A stretch of DNA of 64,000 nt from G965197555 sp965197555 (GTDB lineage Bacteria > Chloroflexota > Dehalococcoidia > Lucifugimonadales > UBA3495), in the NCBI GenBank assembly GCA_965197555.1, contig OZ240213.1, forward strand, positions 930,001-994,000, given 5' to 3'. Shown piece after piece: positions 35,404 through 43,275 of this stretch. Both the position numbers and the translations under genes were made by a program. The notes beneath the pieces were generated by a model that saw nothing but the letters and a program-made list of their open reading frames with translations, had not been told where the DNA came from and did no database searches. Each line of letters opens with the position of its first letter. Position 1 is the first letter of the stretch.

Positions 35404-36253
35404 TGCCTTCCCACCCGACCCTAACCGTTCTCAGCCTGGGCGGAGGTGTCCATTCCTCCGTCAAGGAGCCCATTGCTGGAGAGGGAACCTTCGACCGGGT
35501 TCCGGATTCCTCCATCTTCGCAGACACCCACTGGGAGCCGCCCAGCGTCTACGAGCACCTTATCGAATGGCTTGCCGGGTGGTTCCCCTTCCCAGTGTAC
35601 GCGGTTGACAAAGGTCACAGCCTCCACGAGGACGTGAAGGCCTTCACCAACCACTCATGCTCACGCAGCTATGTGAACATTCCCGTCTACTTCAAAGGAC
35701 GCGATGGGCACGGCGACGGCATCGGCAGACGGCAGTGGATCACCAACTACAAGGTCAGACCCATCCGCCTCAGGATACGGAAGCTGCTGGGGTTGCAACC
35801 CCAGCAGCGCGTCCCTGCCACAACCACCGTCGAGATGTGGCTCGGCATCTCCACCGACGAGGCCATCCTCATGAATATCTCACGCGAAAGGTGGATGACG
35901 AACCGCTACCCGCTCTTCGAGGCATGGATGTCCCGGAGGGACTGCGCCGACTGGTGGGCCGGCCGCTACACAGACCCGTGGAACTCTCGGCGTGCGTCGC
36001 CTGTGCATTCCAGTCACGACGTAGGTGGGTGGAGACCGAGCGCAGGTGGCCGGAGCTGTTCGCAGAGGCTGTCGAGATCGACGCTAGGATGCGGGACGGC
36101 CTGGCCATCAACAGGGAGCCGTACCTGCACTTGCTGCGGATGCCCCTGGATGAGGCCGTCGGAATGGACGACGCGGAGCTTAAGCCGGAGGGCATGCGGA
36201 CAGGGGGACAGGTTCGGGAACGAGTGCGAGGGACATTGTGGGGTGTGATATAG
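35403..36253 (+). pseudogene. PAPS-reductase-like ATP pyrophosphatase, frameshifted
   Basis: The N-terminus VLSLGGGVHSSV is a modified PP-loop of the phosphoadenosine phosphosulfate reductase family, followed by FADTHWEPPSVYEHL. These proteins adenylate or reduce sulfur compounds, and mobile-element copies often act in DNA modification. The frame changes near 35975-36000. Up to YTDPW the chain runs in one frame, then the expected LSACVACAFQSRRRWVETER and on to GMRTGG continue in another to a stop at 36253. One indel explains this. The product is therefore broken unless the indel is a sequencing error. Loop residues between the PP-loop and the middle (RDGHGDGIGRRQW) are intact. Confidence 0.7.
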
Positions 36254-36313
36254 AGACAAGAACAACACATAAGGCGAGCACTCAGGCAACCCAGACCGCA
36301 GAACTGCCCGTGA

Positions 36314-37294
36314 TTACGTCCATCCTGGAATCTGAATCGTCGTGATACCGGGCTTTTCGTGGTTACCAACCAATTCGAACGAGTCGCCGGTGCTTTGGAG
36401 GACCATGCCCATGGCGAAGCCCTTCTTCAGAAGCAATCCAGGAGTCGCGATCCGCGACGGCCCTTGCATTATTGAGCCGGGCATTTGAGTGATACGAAGT
36501 CGGTTGCCGGTTTCTTCTGGAACACGCTTTAGGGTTTCCTTCATCATGTTCACGAGATAGATGCCGACGAGGAGCGTAAAGATATGGAGGTAGGAAACTC
36601 CACCGAACGTAATCCAGGTGCCCTTTCTGTACAACTCATCCTTAAGGTCAGGCAGCTTTATGTCAACGGGCGAAGACGCATGGGAGCGGGTCATCTGGTT
36701 CGACTCGACATGGGCGCCTTCATAGTTGGCCAACAGTTGCAATATCCGTTCAGCGCTCAGAACGGCGTCGCCAACCTGCAACACCTTGATATTCATCCAC
36801 TGGCCGTACTTTATCGGCTGTCTCGACAAGTCGAATGGGTCATCCAACTGGTACTGTTCCTTGCCGGTCCTGCGCAGCCCGTACAACGGGTTCACCACGG
36901 TCCTATGCTCATAGGCGGGTGCGTCGTATGTCCTCTGCTCCTCCGGTTCGCCGAGGGTGTAGTCAATCGACATACCCCCGATCCTTTCTACGAGCACGTC
37001 CGCACGAAGTCCCTTTCTTGGTCTCCTCTTGGGATCTTTCAACGGATGGAGCCGCGGTTCAACGCACTCTTTGAACAGATACCCGTTTCCGTCAAACATG
37101 AGCTTTCTGACAGCAACCGATACGTTGCGAGCGGCTCTATTGAGCGAGTAGGTCTCAAGTTGTCCTTCGAGGCACAACGCATTGATCTGCTTTACGGAGT
37201 CCGCAATATCAGCCACGCACTCGGCAAACCGCTCGAAGGTAAAACTGTCCACTGCCGACTGGATTTCCCAGTGTCGGCTCTGGTTCTTAATCAT
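36314..37294 (-). CDS. Hypothetical protein, family not recognised
   Basis: The frame begins at GTG 37312 or ATG 37294; the ATG is used, giving 326 residues. The N-terminal 60 residues are helical (FAECVADIADSVKQINALC), followed by a basic linker (KDPKRRPRKGL). A later segment is moderately hydrophobic (VSYLHIFTLLVGIYLVNMM) and could cross the membrane once. No catalytic motif was seen. GC is lower than in the conjugation genes and it is on the opposite strand, so it is likely cargo picked up next to the recombinase end of the element. Confidence 0.6.
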   Translation of the reverse strand: MIKNQSRHWEIQSAVDSFTFERFAECVADIADSVKQINALCLEGQLETYSLNRAARNVSVAVRKLMFDGNGYLFKECVEPRLHPLKDPKRRPRKGLRADVLVERIGGMSIDYTLGEPEEQRTYDAPAYEHRTVVNPLYGLRRTGKEQYQLDDPFDLSRQPIKYGQWMNIKVLQVGDAVLSAERILQLLANYEGAHVESNQMTRSHASSPVDIKLPDLKDELYRKGTWITFGGVSYLHIFTLLVGIYLVNMMKETLKRVPEETGNRLRITQMPGSIMQGPSRIATPGLLLKKGFAMGMVLQSTGDSFELVGNHEKPGITTIQIPGWT

Positions 37295-37617
37295 AGAGGT
37301 CTTCTGCTGCACCGTAGCCTACCGATCCGCAGGGTACGTCTAACTTGCCAAATGAACCTAGCCTTCAACTTGTCCAGTCCATTATACATCGCCAATACAC
37401 AGAGGGAGTAGGTGTACCTGCGGGCTGGACCGCAGTTCTAGGGCGATGGCGTGGAGGGGCCATAGGATTCCGTCCGGCGTCAACGTCTGTCGAGGTTTGG
37501 CACTTCGACTGACGAAGCTATCTACCTGAAGACCTCGCGCGGCAGTGGTGTTCTTGACAGCAGCAAGCTGGTTCGTTCATGATAAGGGTATGACTCAGTA
37601 TTACTTCAAGAGGCAAA
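37295..37617. promoter_or_regulatory. Divergent region with candidate promoter for the RHH gene
   Basis: No gene is seen. TTGACA at 37554-37559 is a perfect -35 box. Eighteen bases later CATGAT (37578) is a fair -10. Transcription would run into the ribbon-helix-helix gene and the recombinase. The rest shows no clear structure. Confidence 0.35.
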
Positions 37618-37869
37618 ATGCCACGGACGACAGAGGTCATCACATTCTCGCTGCCCCCGGAAATGGCTGAGCAGGTCAGGCGACTGATGAAGGAGGAGGA
37701 CCGCACCATGAGCGGGCTCATCCGGGAGGCACTCCGCCTCTACATGGACGACCGGGAGTGGAGAAGCCGCCTGCGCTACGGACAGCGCCGTGCGCGTGAA
37801 ATGAGCATCTCCCCCGAGGACGTGGAGCGGCTCCTGGAAGAGTACCAGGCCAGGGCCTCCCAGGACTGA
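37618..37869 (+). CDS. Ribbon-helix-helix (CopG-type) regulator
   Basis: The 83-residue protein has the RHH fold pattern: a short strand TEVITFSLPPEMAEQV, then a helix RRLMKEEDRTMSGLIREALR. The C-terminus is a charged helix with no toxin-binding motif. It lies 31 bp before the large serine recombinase and probably controls its expression, as a CopG-type excision regulator. An antitoxin role is less likely because no toxin gene follows. Confidence 0.78.
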   Translation: MPRTTEVITFSLPPEMAEQVRRLMKEEDRTMSGLIREALRLYMDDREWRSRLRYGQRRAREMSISPEDVERLLEEYQARASQD

Positions 37870-37900
37870 AGCATACAGAGAGCACAAGGAGGACACACAG

Positions 37901-39501
37901 ATGAATGAATTACACGACTACACGCCAGTGGCCCTCTACGCCAGGGTCTCCAGCGACCGCCAGGACGTGGACCTGTCCGTGGCCGCCCAGCTTCGGGCGC
38001 TCCGCGACCACGCCGCCAAGAACGGCTACACCGTCGCCCGCGAGTACGTGGACGAGGCCGAGAGCGGCCGCGTCGCCAACCGCCCCGAGTTCCGCAGGAT
38101 GATCGACGAGGCCAGCAAGACCCAGGCCCCGTTCCGGGAGATTCTTGTCTGGAAATTCAGCAGGTTCACCCGCAAGCGGGAACACGCCGTCGCCTTCAAG
38201 TCCATGCTCCGCAGAAAGGGAATCCGCGTGGTCTCCATCACCGAGCACGCCGACGACTCGCCCACCGGCAAGCTGATGGAGGCCATCATCGAGAGCGTGG
38301 ACGAGTTCTACAGCGAAAATCTTGCCACAGAGGTCTTGCGGGGAATGCGGGAGGCCGCTTCCAGGGGCTTCTGGGTCTCCAGCCACGCCCCCTTCGGCTA
38401 CAACCGGATCATGGTCCCCGACGGACCCAAGAAGCGCCCCACCCTGGAGATCAACCCGGATACGTCCCGCATCATCAGGCGCATCTTCGACCTGGCCGAG
38501 GCCGCCAAGGGGACCCAGGAAATCACCCGCATCCTCAACAACGAGGGCATCGCCAGTCCCAGGGGGAAGCTCTGGGGCAAGACCAGCGTCCACGGCATCC
38601 TCACCAACGAGGCTTACACCGGCACTCTGGTGTGGGGTGAAGGCGCCAAGGACAAGGGCGAGCCGGTGCGGGTGGAGAAGGCGTTTCCCGCCGTCGTATC
38701 CAAGGCCCAGTTCCGCCGCGTCAACCAGCTCATGCGCTCCCGCGCGCCCAAGTTCAGCCACCCTCGCAGGGTCGGAAGCTCCTACCTGCTCAGCGGCCTG
38801 GCCAAGTGCCAGGCGTGCAACTCGCCCCTCACCGGACGGTTCGCCAAGAGCGGCCAGTACGCCTACTACGTCTGCCCGACCAACATCAAGGTCGGCAAGC
38901 ACGCCTGTGAGACTCCCACGCTCAACGCCCGCCGCTTCGAGGAGCTGGTGGTCAACCGGATTCGCTCCAACATCCTCACCGAGGACTGCATCCACGACTT
39001 GGTGAAGGCGGTGGAGTCGGAGATGGGCGGCGTGACCCGGGAGCAGCGCAAGCGGCTGGAGACCATCGACACGGAGCTTACCGACGTGCGCCAGCGGCTG
39101 GGCCGGCTCTACAACCTGGTGGAGACCACCGACATGGAGGTGGATGACTTCAAGCCCCGCATCCGCGAACTCCGGGAGCGGCAGGACCGGCTTGAATGCT
39201 CGGCGGAGGAGGCCAGGGCCGCCCTGGCCCAACGGCGGAAAGTCCTGGACGACGTGAACGCCGTCGCCGCCTACGCCAGGGAGATGAAGGACTTTCTGGA
39301 AGAGAGCGAGCTAACCGAGCGGCGGGCCTTCATCGAGACCTTCGTCAAGGAGATTCTCGTCGTGCCCGGCGACGCCCTGATGCGCTACACCGTCCCCATG
39401 CCCAACGATAGCCTGGCGCCGGGAAAGGCCACCGACAAGGTGGCCCTTCCCGATGCCGTTCTATCTACCGTGCAGGTTGGTGGGCCTACACGTACCGAAT
39501 T
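37901..39501 (+). pseudogene. Large serine recombinase, last codons separated by IS1182 insertion
   Basis: The catalytic domain opens with ALYARVSSDRQ and shows the resolvase fold (ILVWKFSRFTRKREHAVAF). The recombinase domain follows (HAPFGYNRIMV...NEAYTGTLVWG), then a zinc ribbon (CQACNSPL...YYVCPTN...HACETP) and the coiled coil typical of large serine integrases. Such enzymes integrate conjugative elements at att sites next to their own gene. At 39498-39501 an IS1182 element duplicated AATT. Removing the element and one copy rejoins TELRTFRWEVLL with a stop at 41176-41178, so only about nine final residues are displaced. The frame now reads through into the transposase, giving a 1,039-residue ORF to 41020. 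The recombinase core is intact and may still work. Confidence 0.85.
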
Positions 39502-41144
39502 GAGCCTGTCTCAGAAGTCTGTGAGAAGGCTTGAGTGTAAGCTGTGGTGCAACACCGGTACAGGAGCGAATCGGATGCCGCTTCGAGATATGGACCGAGA
39601 GCAGATGTGGTTGTTGCCGCCGTCCCTAGACGAGTTGTTGCCTCAGGATCATCCAGCGAGGTTTGTGGCGGAGATCGTAGACGCCTTGAACAAGGAGGAC
39701 TGGTCAGAGCTTGGGGTGGACATAGAAGGTGACTCGATGGGAGCGCCAGCGTACCATCCCCGTGCATTATTGAGCGTATGGCTATACGGGTTCATGACGG
39801 GAGTGCGCTCGTGCCGGAAGCTGGAAGTGGCCTGCCGGGACCAGATACCGTACCTGTGGCTGACCGGGTGGCAGCACCCCGACCACAATACCCTGTGGCG
39901 GTTCTACAAAGGGCATCGGCGGTCCATGAGGAAGCTATTCGAGCGAACGGTAAGCACGGCGGTAGCGATGGAGCTAGTGGATTTGGCGGTCCAGGCGGTG
40001 GATGGGACGAAGGTATCCTCCAGCGCCTCGGTAAACAGAAGCTACGATGCTGCGGGACTGAGGGGGCTGCTGGAGCGTCTGGAGGGGGTGATAGCCGACC
40101 TTGAGGCTCAGAACGAGGCGGGAGAAGACGCTGCCGTTACCCGCCTGCCTGAGGAATTGGCCGACAAGAAGGTACTGAGAGAGCAGGTAAGGCTGGCGAT
40201 GGCCGACCTCGCCAGTCAGAAACGTCATAGTCGCATCAACCTGACCGATCCAGAGGCCCGGGTGATGAAGGGTAGGCATGGTGGAATCGTGGCTGGATAC
40301 AATGCCCAGGCGATGGTCTCGGCTACGAAGACGGAAGAGGGTACATCCGGCATGTTGGTCACCGCAGTGGATGTGGTAGATGAAGTCAATGACAACGCCC
40401 TGTTGACGCCGATGATGGAGCAGTCGGAGGAGACGACGGGGACGAAGTCGCAGATGACATTGGCCGACGCCGGATACTTCGCCGCCAGCCACCTAGCGGA
40501 GTGCGACCGTCGTGGTCAGCAGGTGGTGGTCTCTGAGGCACGCCAACGGTTCCTCAAAGACCCATATCACAAGGACAGATTCACCTATGACGAGCACAGT
40601 GACAGCTTCAGGTGTCCCCAGGGGCAAACGCTCGCGTTCGTCCGCATACAACATGTGAACGGAGTCCCTTTGCGACTGTACCGGGCTGCAGGTGCTATCT
40701 GTCAGGTATGCCCAGCCCTCAGAGCCTGTACCAAAGCCAAGGAGATCGGGCGAAGCCTCGCCATAGGGCCGCACGATGAAGTGCTACGTCGCCATCGCGC
40801 CTGGATGTCCACCGCGGCTGCCAAAGAAGCTCAGAGGTTGAGAAAGCAGCTGGTCGAGCCAGTCTTCGGAATCATCAAGGAGCAACAGGGTGCACGGAGA
40901 TTCCTGTTGCGGGGCCTCTCCAACGTGACTGCCGAGTGGACCCTCTTAGTAACCGCCTTCAACTTGCGCACACTTTGGAGGGTGTGGAGTTCCTCCGTCC
41001 ATCTTCAGCCCTCCACCTGACGGTCCCTAACCTCGTCCCGTAAAACGTTTCATTAACTGAAGCTAATTATCTCTTCACCCCTCTTGTTTGGTCTGACCCG
41101 AGAATCTGATCAGACTGACAACAATGGCCTTCTGAGACAGGCTC
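39502..41144 (+). mobile_element. IS1182-family insertion sequence
   Basis: GAGCCTGTCTCAGAAG at 39502-39517 is repeated exactly in inverse at 41129-41144. AATT flanks both sides (39498-39501 and 41145-41148) as a 4-bp target duplication. The 1,643-bp body carries one intact transposase. The perfect ends and duplication point to a recent insertion. Confidence 0.92.
39575..41020 (+). CDS. IS1182-family DDE transposase
   Basis: ATG 39575 follows CAGGAG; 481 residues. The N-terminus (LLPPSLDELLPQDHPARFVA) and the helix-rich region with YHPRALLSVWLYGFMTGVRS are characteristic of IS1182/IS1380-like transposases. Catalytic residues are in QAVDGTKVSS, TLADAGYFAA and EPVFGIIKEQQGARRF. A late Cys cluster (CQVCPALRACTK) is usual for this family. 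The gene is in frame with the interrupted recombinase upstream, so an artificial fused ORF starts at 37901; independent initiation at 39575 is far more likely. Confidence 0.92.
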   Translation: MPLRDMDREQMWLLPPSLDELLPQDHPARFVAEIVDALNKEDWSELGVDIEGDSMGAPAYHPRALLSVWLYGFMTGVRSCRKLEVACRDQIPYLWLTGWQHPDHNTLWRFYKGHRRSMRKLFERTVSTAVAMELVDLAVQAVDGTKVSSSASVNRSYDAAGLRGLLERLEGVIADLEAQNEAGEDAAVTRLPEELADKKVLREQVRLAMADLASQKRHSRINLTDPEARVMKGRHGGIVAGYNAQAMVSATKTEEGTSGMLVTAVDVVDEVNDNALLTPMMEQSEETTGTKSQMTLADAGYFAASHLAECDRRGQQVVVSEARQRFLKDPYHKDRFTYDEHSDSFRCPQGQTLAFVRIQHVNGVPLRLYRAAGAICQVCPALRACTKAKEIGRSLAIGPHDEVLRRHRAWMSTAAAKEAQRLRKQLVEPVFGIIKEQQGARRFLLRGLSNVTAEWTLLVTAFNLRTLWRVWSSSVHLQPST

Positions 41145-41200
41145 AATTGCGAACTTTTCGGTGGGAGGTCCTGCTGTAGGAATCCAGTCCGGTAAGGCTT

Positions 41201-41230
41201 ATAGGGGTGCTCATAAATGAGCACTCCTAT
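41201..41230. terminator. Hairpin just past the recombinase end
   Basis: ATAGGGGTGCTCAT pairs with ATGAGCACTCCTAT around AA, with one mismatch. It is 22 bp past the ancestral recombinase stop (41178). It may end its transcription or be part of the element's att region, which for serine integrases normally lies here. Confidence 0.5.
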
Positions 41231-41334
41231 CGGGTCAAGCTTGGTCTCCAGGGGATCAGGCTGGCCGTTTTCGGGTTGCGGTTCCTGGTGTACATTGAAA
41301 GGCAGAGTACACGTTCACTGCTATCGCTTTGGCG

Positions 41335-42417
41335 TCATGTTGGATTCTCGGACCATCCTCTTATCACCATATCGTTGACCGTTGCTTCGGCATACTGAAT
41401 CTGTTCCATGACCCATTCGAACTCCGGGGCCTCTCCGAGAATCATGCCCTTCATGGCTCCATAGTCACTTTCGATCACTTCGCGAAGTCTAGCCTGTGGG
41501 GCTAGTTTAAGCGACCCGGGAACGGCTTCTTCAAACCGTTTCCAAGCCTGCCGGAAGGCAATGAGGTTGTGCTTGCGCACCGCATCCAACAGGGCCATGT
41601 TCGACAGGGCAGACCTTCCCCTCTCCGTGACCGTGATCATCGCTACATCGTAATAGTGGCGTGAGATGCGATCCCTGTCCGCTGGCAAACGCTTTTCGTC
41701 GCGGTATCCACAATGCAGGCCGTGCAGAATCAGCAACTTCTCCCAATAAGTGCGCTCAGGCGCAATCACTTGAAGATTGCCTACCTTAAGTGACCAGTCG
41801 GGCAGTTCGTCAGCCAGAATAGGAGTGACGGTACAGTCTAGGGTCGGATCTAGGGCCGATCTCGCTCCTGCCTCGATCTTCACGCGCGGGGCCACGTAGG
41901 CACTACCGCTGCTAGGATATTGGGTGGGGTACTCGATCAATAGCGTCTGCCGATCGACGTCATTCTCATCTGGTTCGACCCGGCACCCCTCGGTAATTTG
42001 GTCTATCAATGTAGTTAGTTCATTCGTCAAGTCTCCGAGGATGTAGCTACTGCACGCCATCTTTAGCTTCGCGAAGAGGGCATTCCGTTCGCTGTTCGAG
42101 AGATTGTCCGGGGCGGTCGGGTCGGAGGCGCCCGCAAAGCCTAGGTCGTCACGATAGACGACGAGATCAATGTCTTCTGAGAACCGCTGAATGAGATTGA
42201 AGCCCTTAGACAAGGAGGTTCCGCCCTTGAAGAGCAATCTTGGATGCCCGACAGGCAGCCGATTGTAGAGCAACTCGAGCACAAGACAGACCCAGAAGTC
42301 CTTTTCTATGTAACTGGGCAGCGTATCGTGTCGGCTTGCTGCGGCCTCGAACACGTCCCGCTTGTCTTGCCCCGGAAGAACGAGAAACGACTCGAACGAC
42401 TCGAGGGTTCCATTCAT
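41335..42417 (-). CDS. abiEii: AbiEii-type nucleotidyltransferase toxin
   Basis: The 360-residue protein carries LLFKGGTSLSKGF (GGTSLSK at 65-71) and RFSEDIDLVVYR (D82 and D84), the nucleotidyltransferase signature of AbiEii/AbiGii toxins. Later WEKLLILHGLH and SRHYYDVAMI fit the family's K and HxxD-like positions. These toxins block growth after phage infection by modifying tRNA or similar targets. The gene overlaps its cognate antitoxin gene by 4 bp, the usual arrangement. It is just outside the conjugative element's recombinase. Confidence 0.9.
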   Translation of the reverse strand: MNGTLESFESFLVLPGQDKRDVFEAAASRHDTLPSYIEKDFWVCLVLELLYNRLPVGHPRLLFKGGTSLSKGFNLIQRFSEDIDLVVYRDDLGFAGASDPTAPDNLSNSERNALFAKLKMACSSYILGDLTNELTTLIDQITEGCRVEPDENDVDRQTLLIEYPTQYPSSGSAYVAPRVKIEAGARSALDPTLDCTVTPILADELPDWSLKVGNLQVIAPERTYWEKLLILHGLHCGYRDEKRLPADRDRISRHYYDVAMITVTERGRSALSNMALLDAVRKHNLIAFRQAWKRFEEAVPGSLKLAPQARLREVIESDYGAMKGMILGEAPEFEWVMEQIQYAEATVNDMVIRGWSENPT

Positions 42418-43037
42418 ACGGCAACAGCCTGATCAGCCGTTATACTTTGCGCCAGCGGTAATGCCCAGCCAGGTAACCATCCGCTGTTCTGCATTAGGTC
42501 GTGTTTTACATCGTCTGGGAGATGTCTCCTTAGAGTCGAAACAACCTGAGGATCTGCAGCATTGTCGGGGCCAAGCCATCGCAGAGCCTGCGCTACAGGA
42601 GCCGCCGGTTTTCCAGCCCACTGCATGACGCTAGGACCAGCATGTCGGAACTGGACCGTTCGTCCATCGATCTTGAGCGTCCTCGTGGAGCCGTCCGTCA
42701 CGTAAGAGGTTTTTGCGGGCACTGCGTTGGTGAGACCGAGCTGGTTGGCCGCCACCATGCCGTCAGGGATAATTCGGATACCGTCCCGGCGTGCTAGTGC
42801 TGCGATGGCGGCATCCCAGTCAACCGGCGCAGGCCGTTTCAGCACGTTACTCATCCTGGGCATGTCGTAGAGCCCGTGGCCGACCCGGCGCAGTTGGCTC
42901 GCTTTGACGAGGCGCGACAGCGCTTGATCGACGGCCTCACGGCTGCCTAGATCTAGGAAGTCCTTAGGCGTGAATACACACTTCCCTCTATCGTGCTCTG
43001 ATATCCTCGCCATGATCTTGTGGGCAATGGGAGTCAT
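42414..43037 (-). CDS. abiEi: AbiEi-type antitoxin (DUF6088-like)
   Basis: The 207-residue protein has an N-terminal winged helix (KCVFTPKDFLDLGSREAVDQ, ALSRLVKASQLRRVGHGLYD) and the family continuation GIRIIPDGMVAANQLGLT. AbiEi proteins bind their own promoter and neutralise AbiEii. The order antitoxin then toxin with a 4-bp overlap is standard for this type IV system. The 240-bp gap upstream probably holds the autoregulated promoter. Confidence 0.88.
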   Translation of the reverse strand: MTPIAHKIMARISEHDRGKCVFTPKDFLDLGSREAVDQALSRLVKASQLRRVGHGLYDMPRMSNVLKRPAPVDWDAAIAALARRDGIRIIPDGMVAANQLGLTNAVPAKTSYVTDGSTRTLKIDGRTVQFRHAGPSVMQWAGKPAAPVAQALRWLGPDNAADPQVVSTLRRHLPDDVKHDLMQNSGWLPGWALPLAQSITADQAVAV

Positions 43038-43275
43038 TTGATTACCCCTTGCATGCGGTCGCTCTGCTTTGTCAGAAATCTACTAAATATTCCTTACAAT
43101 GTCAAGGATATTCTTCTGGTGCCCACGAGCTCAGGTCATGGCCTGGAGGGACTGTACCTACGGGATCACTGGGACCAGAGTGTGCCCTCGGATCCTGTCG
43201 TCGAGTCGTAGAAGAGTACCTCCAAACATGAACCCATCTCCATAAAGACCTCCCGCAACTGGTGGACCGCCGCTG

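Noticed and set aside
37901..41020. Natural recombinase-transposase fusion of 1,039 residues
   Set aside because: Inverted repeats and AATT duplications show an IS1182 insertion; the true recombinase tail is found after the element.
5500..41300. attL/attR pair for the serine integrase
   Set aside because: No shared core could be recognised by eye between the 5.5-5.8 kb region and the sequence after 41178; needs an uninserted relative.
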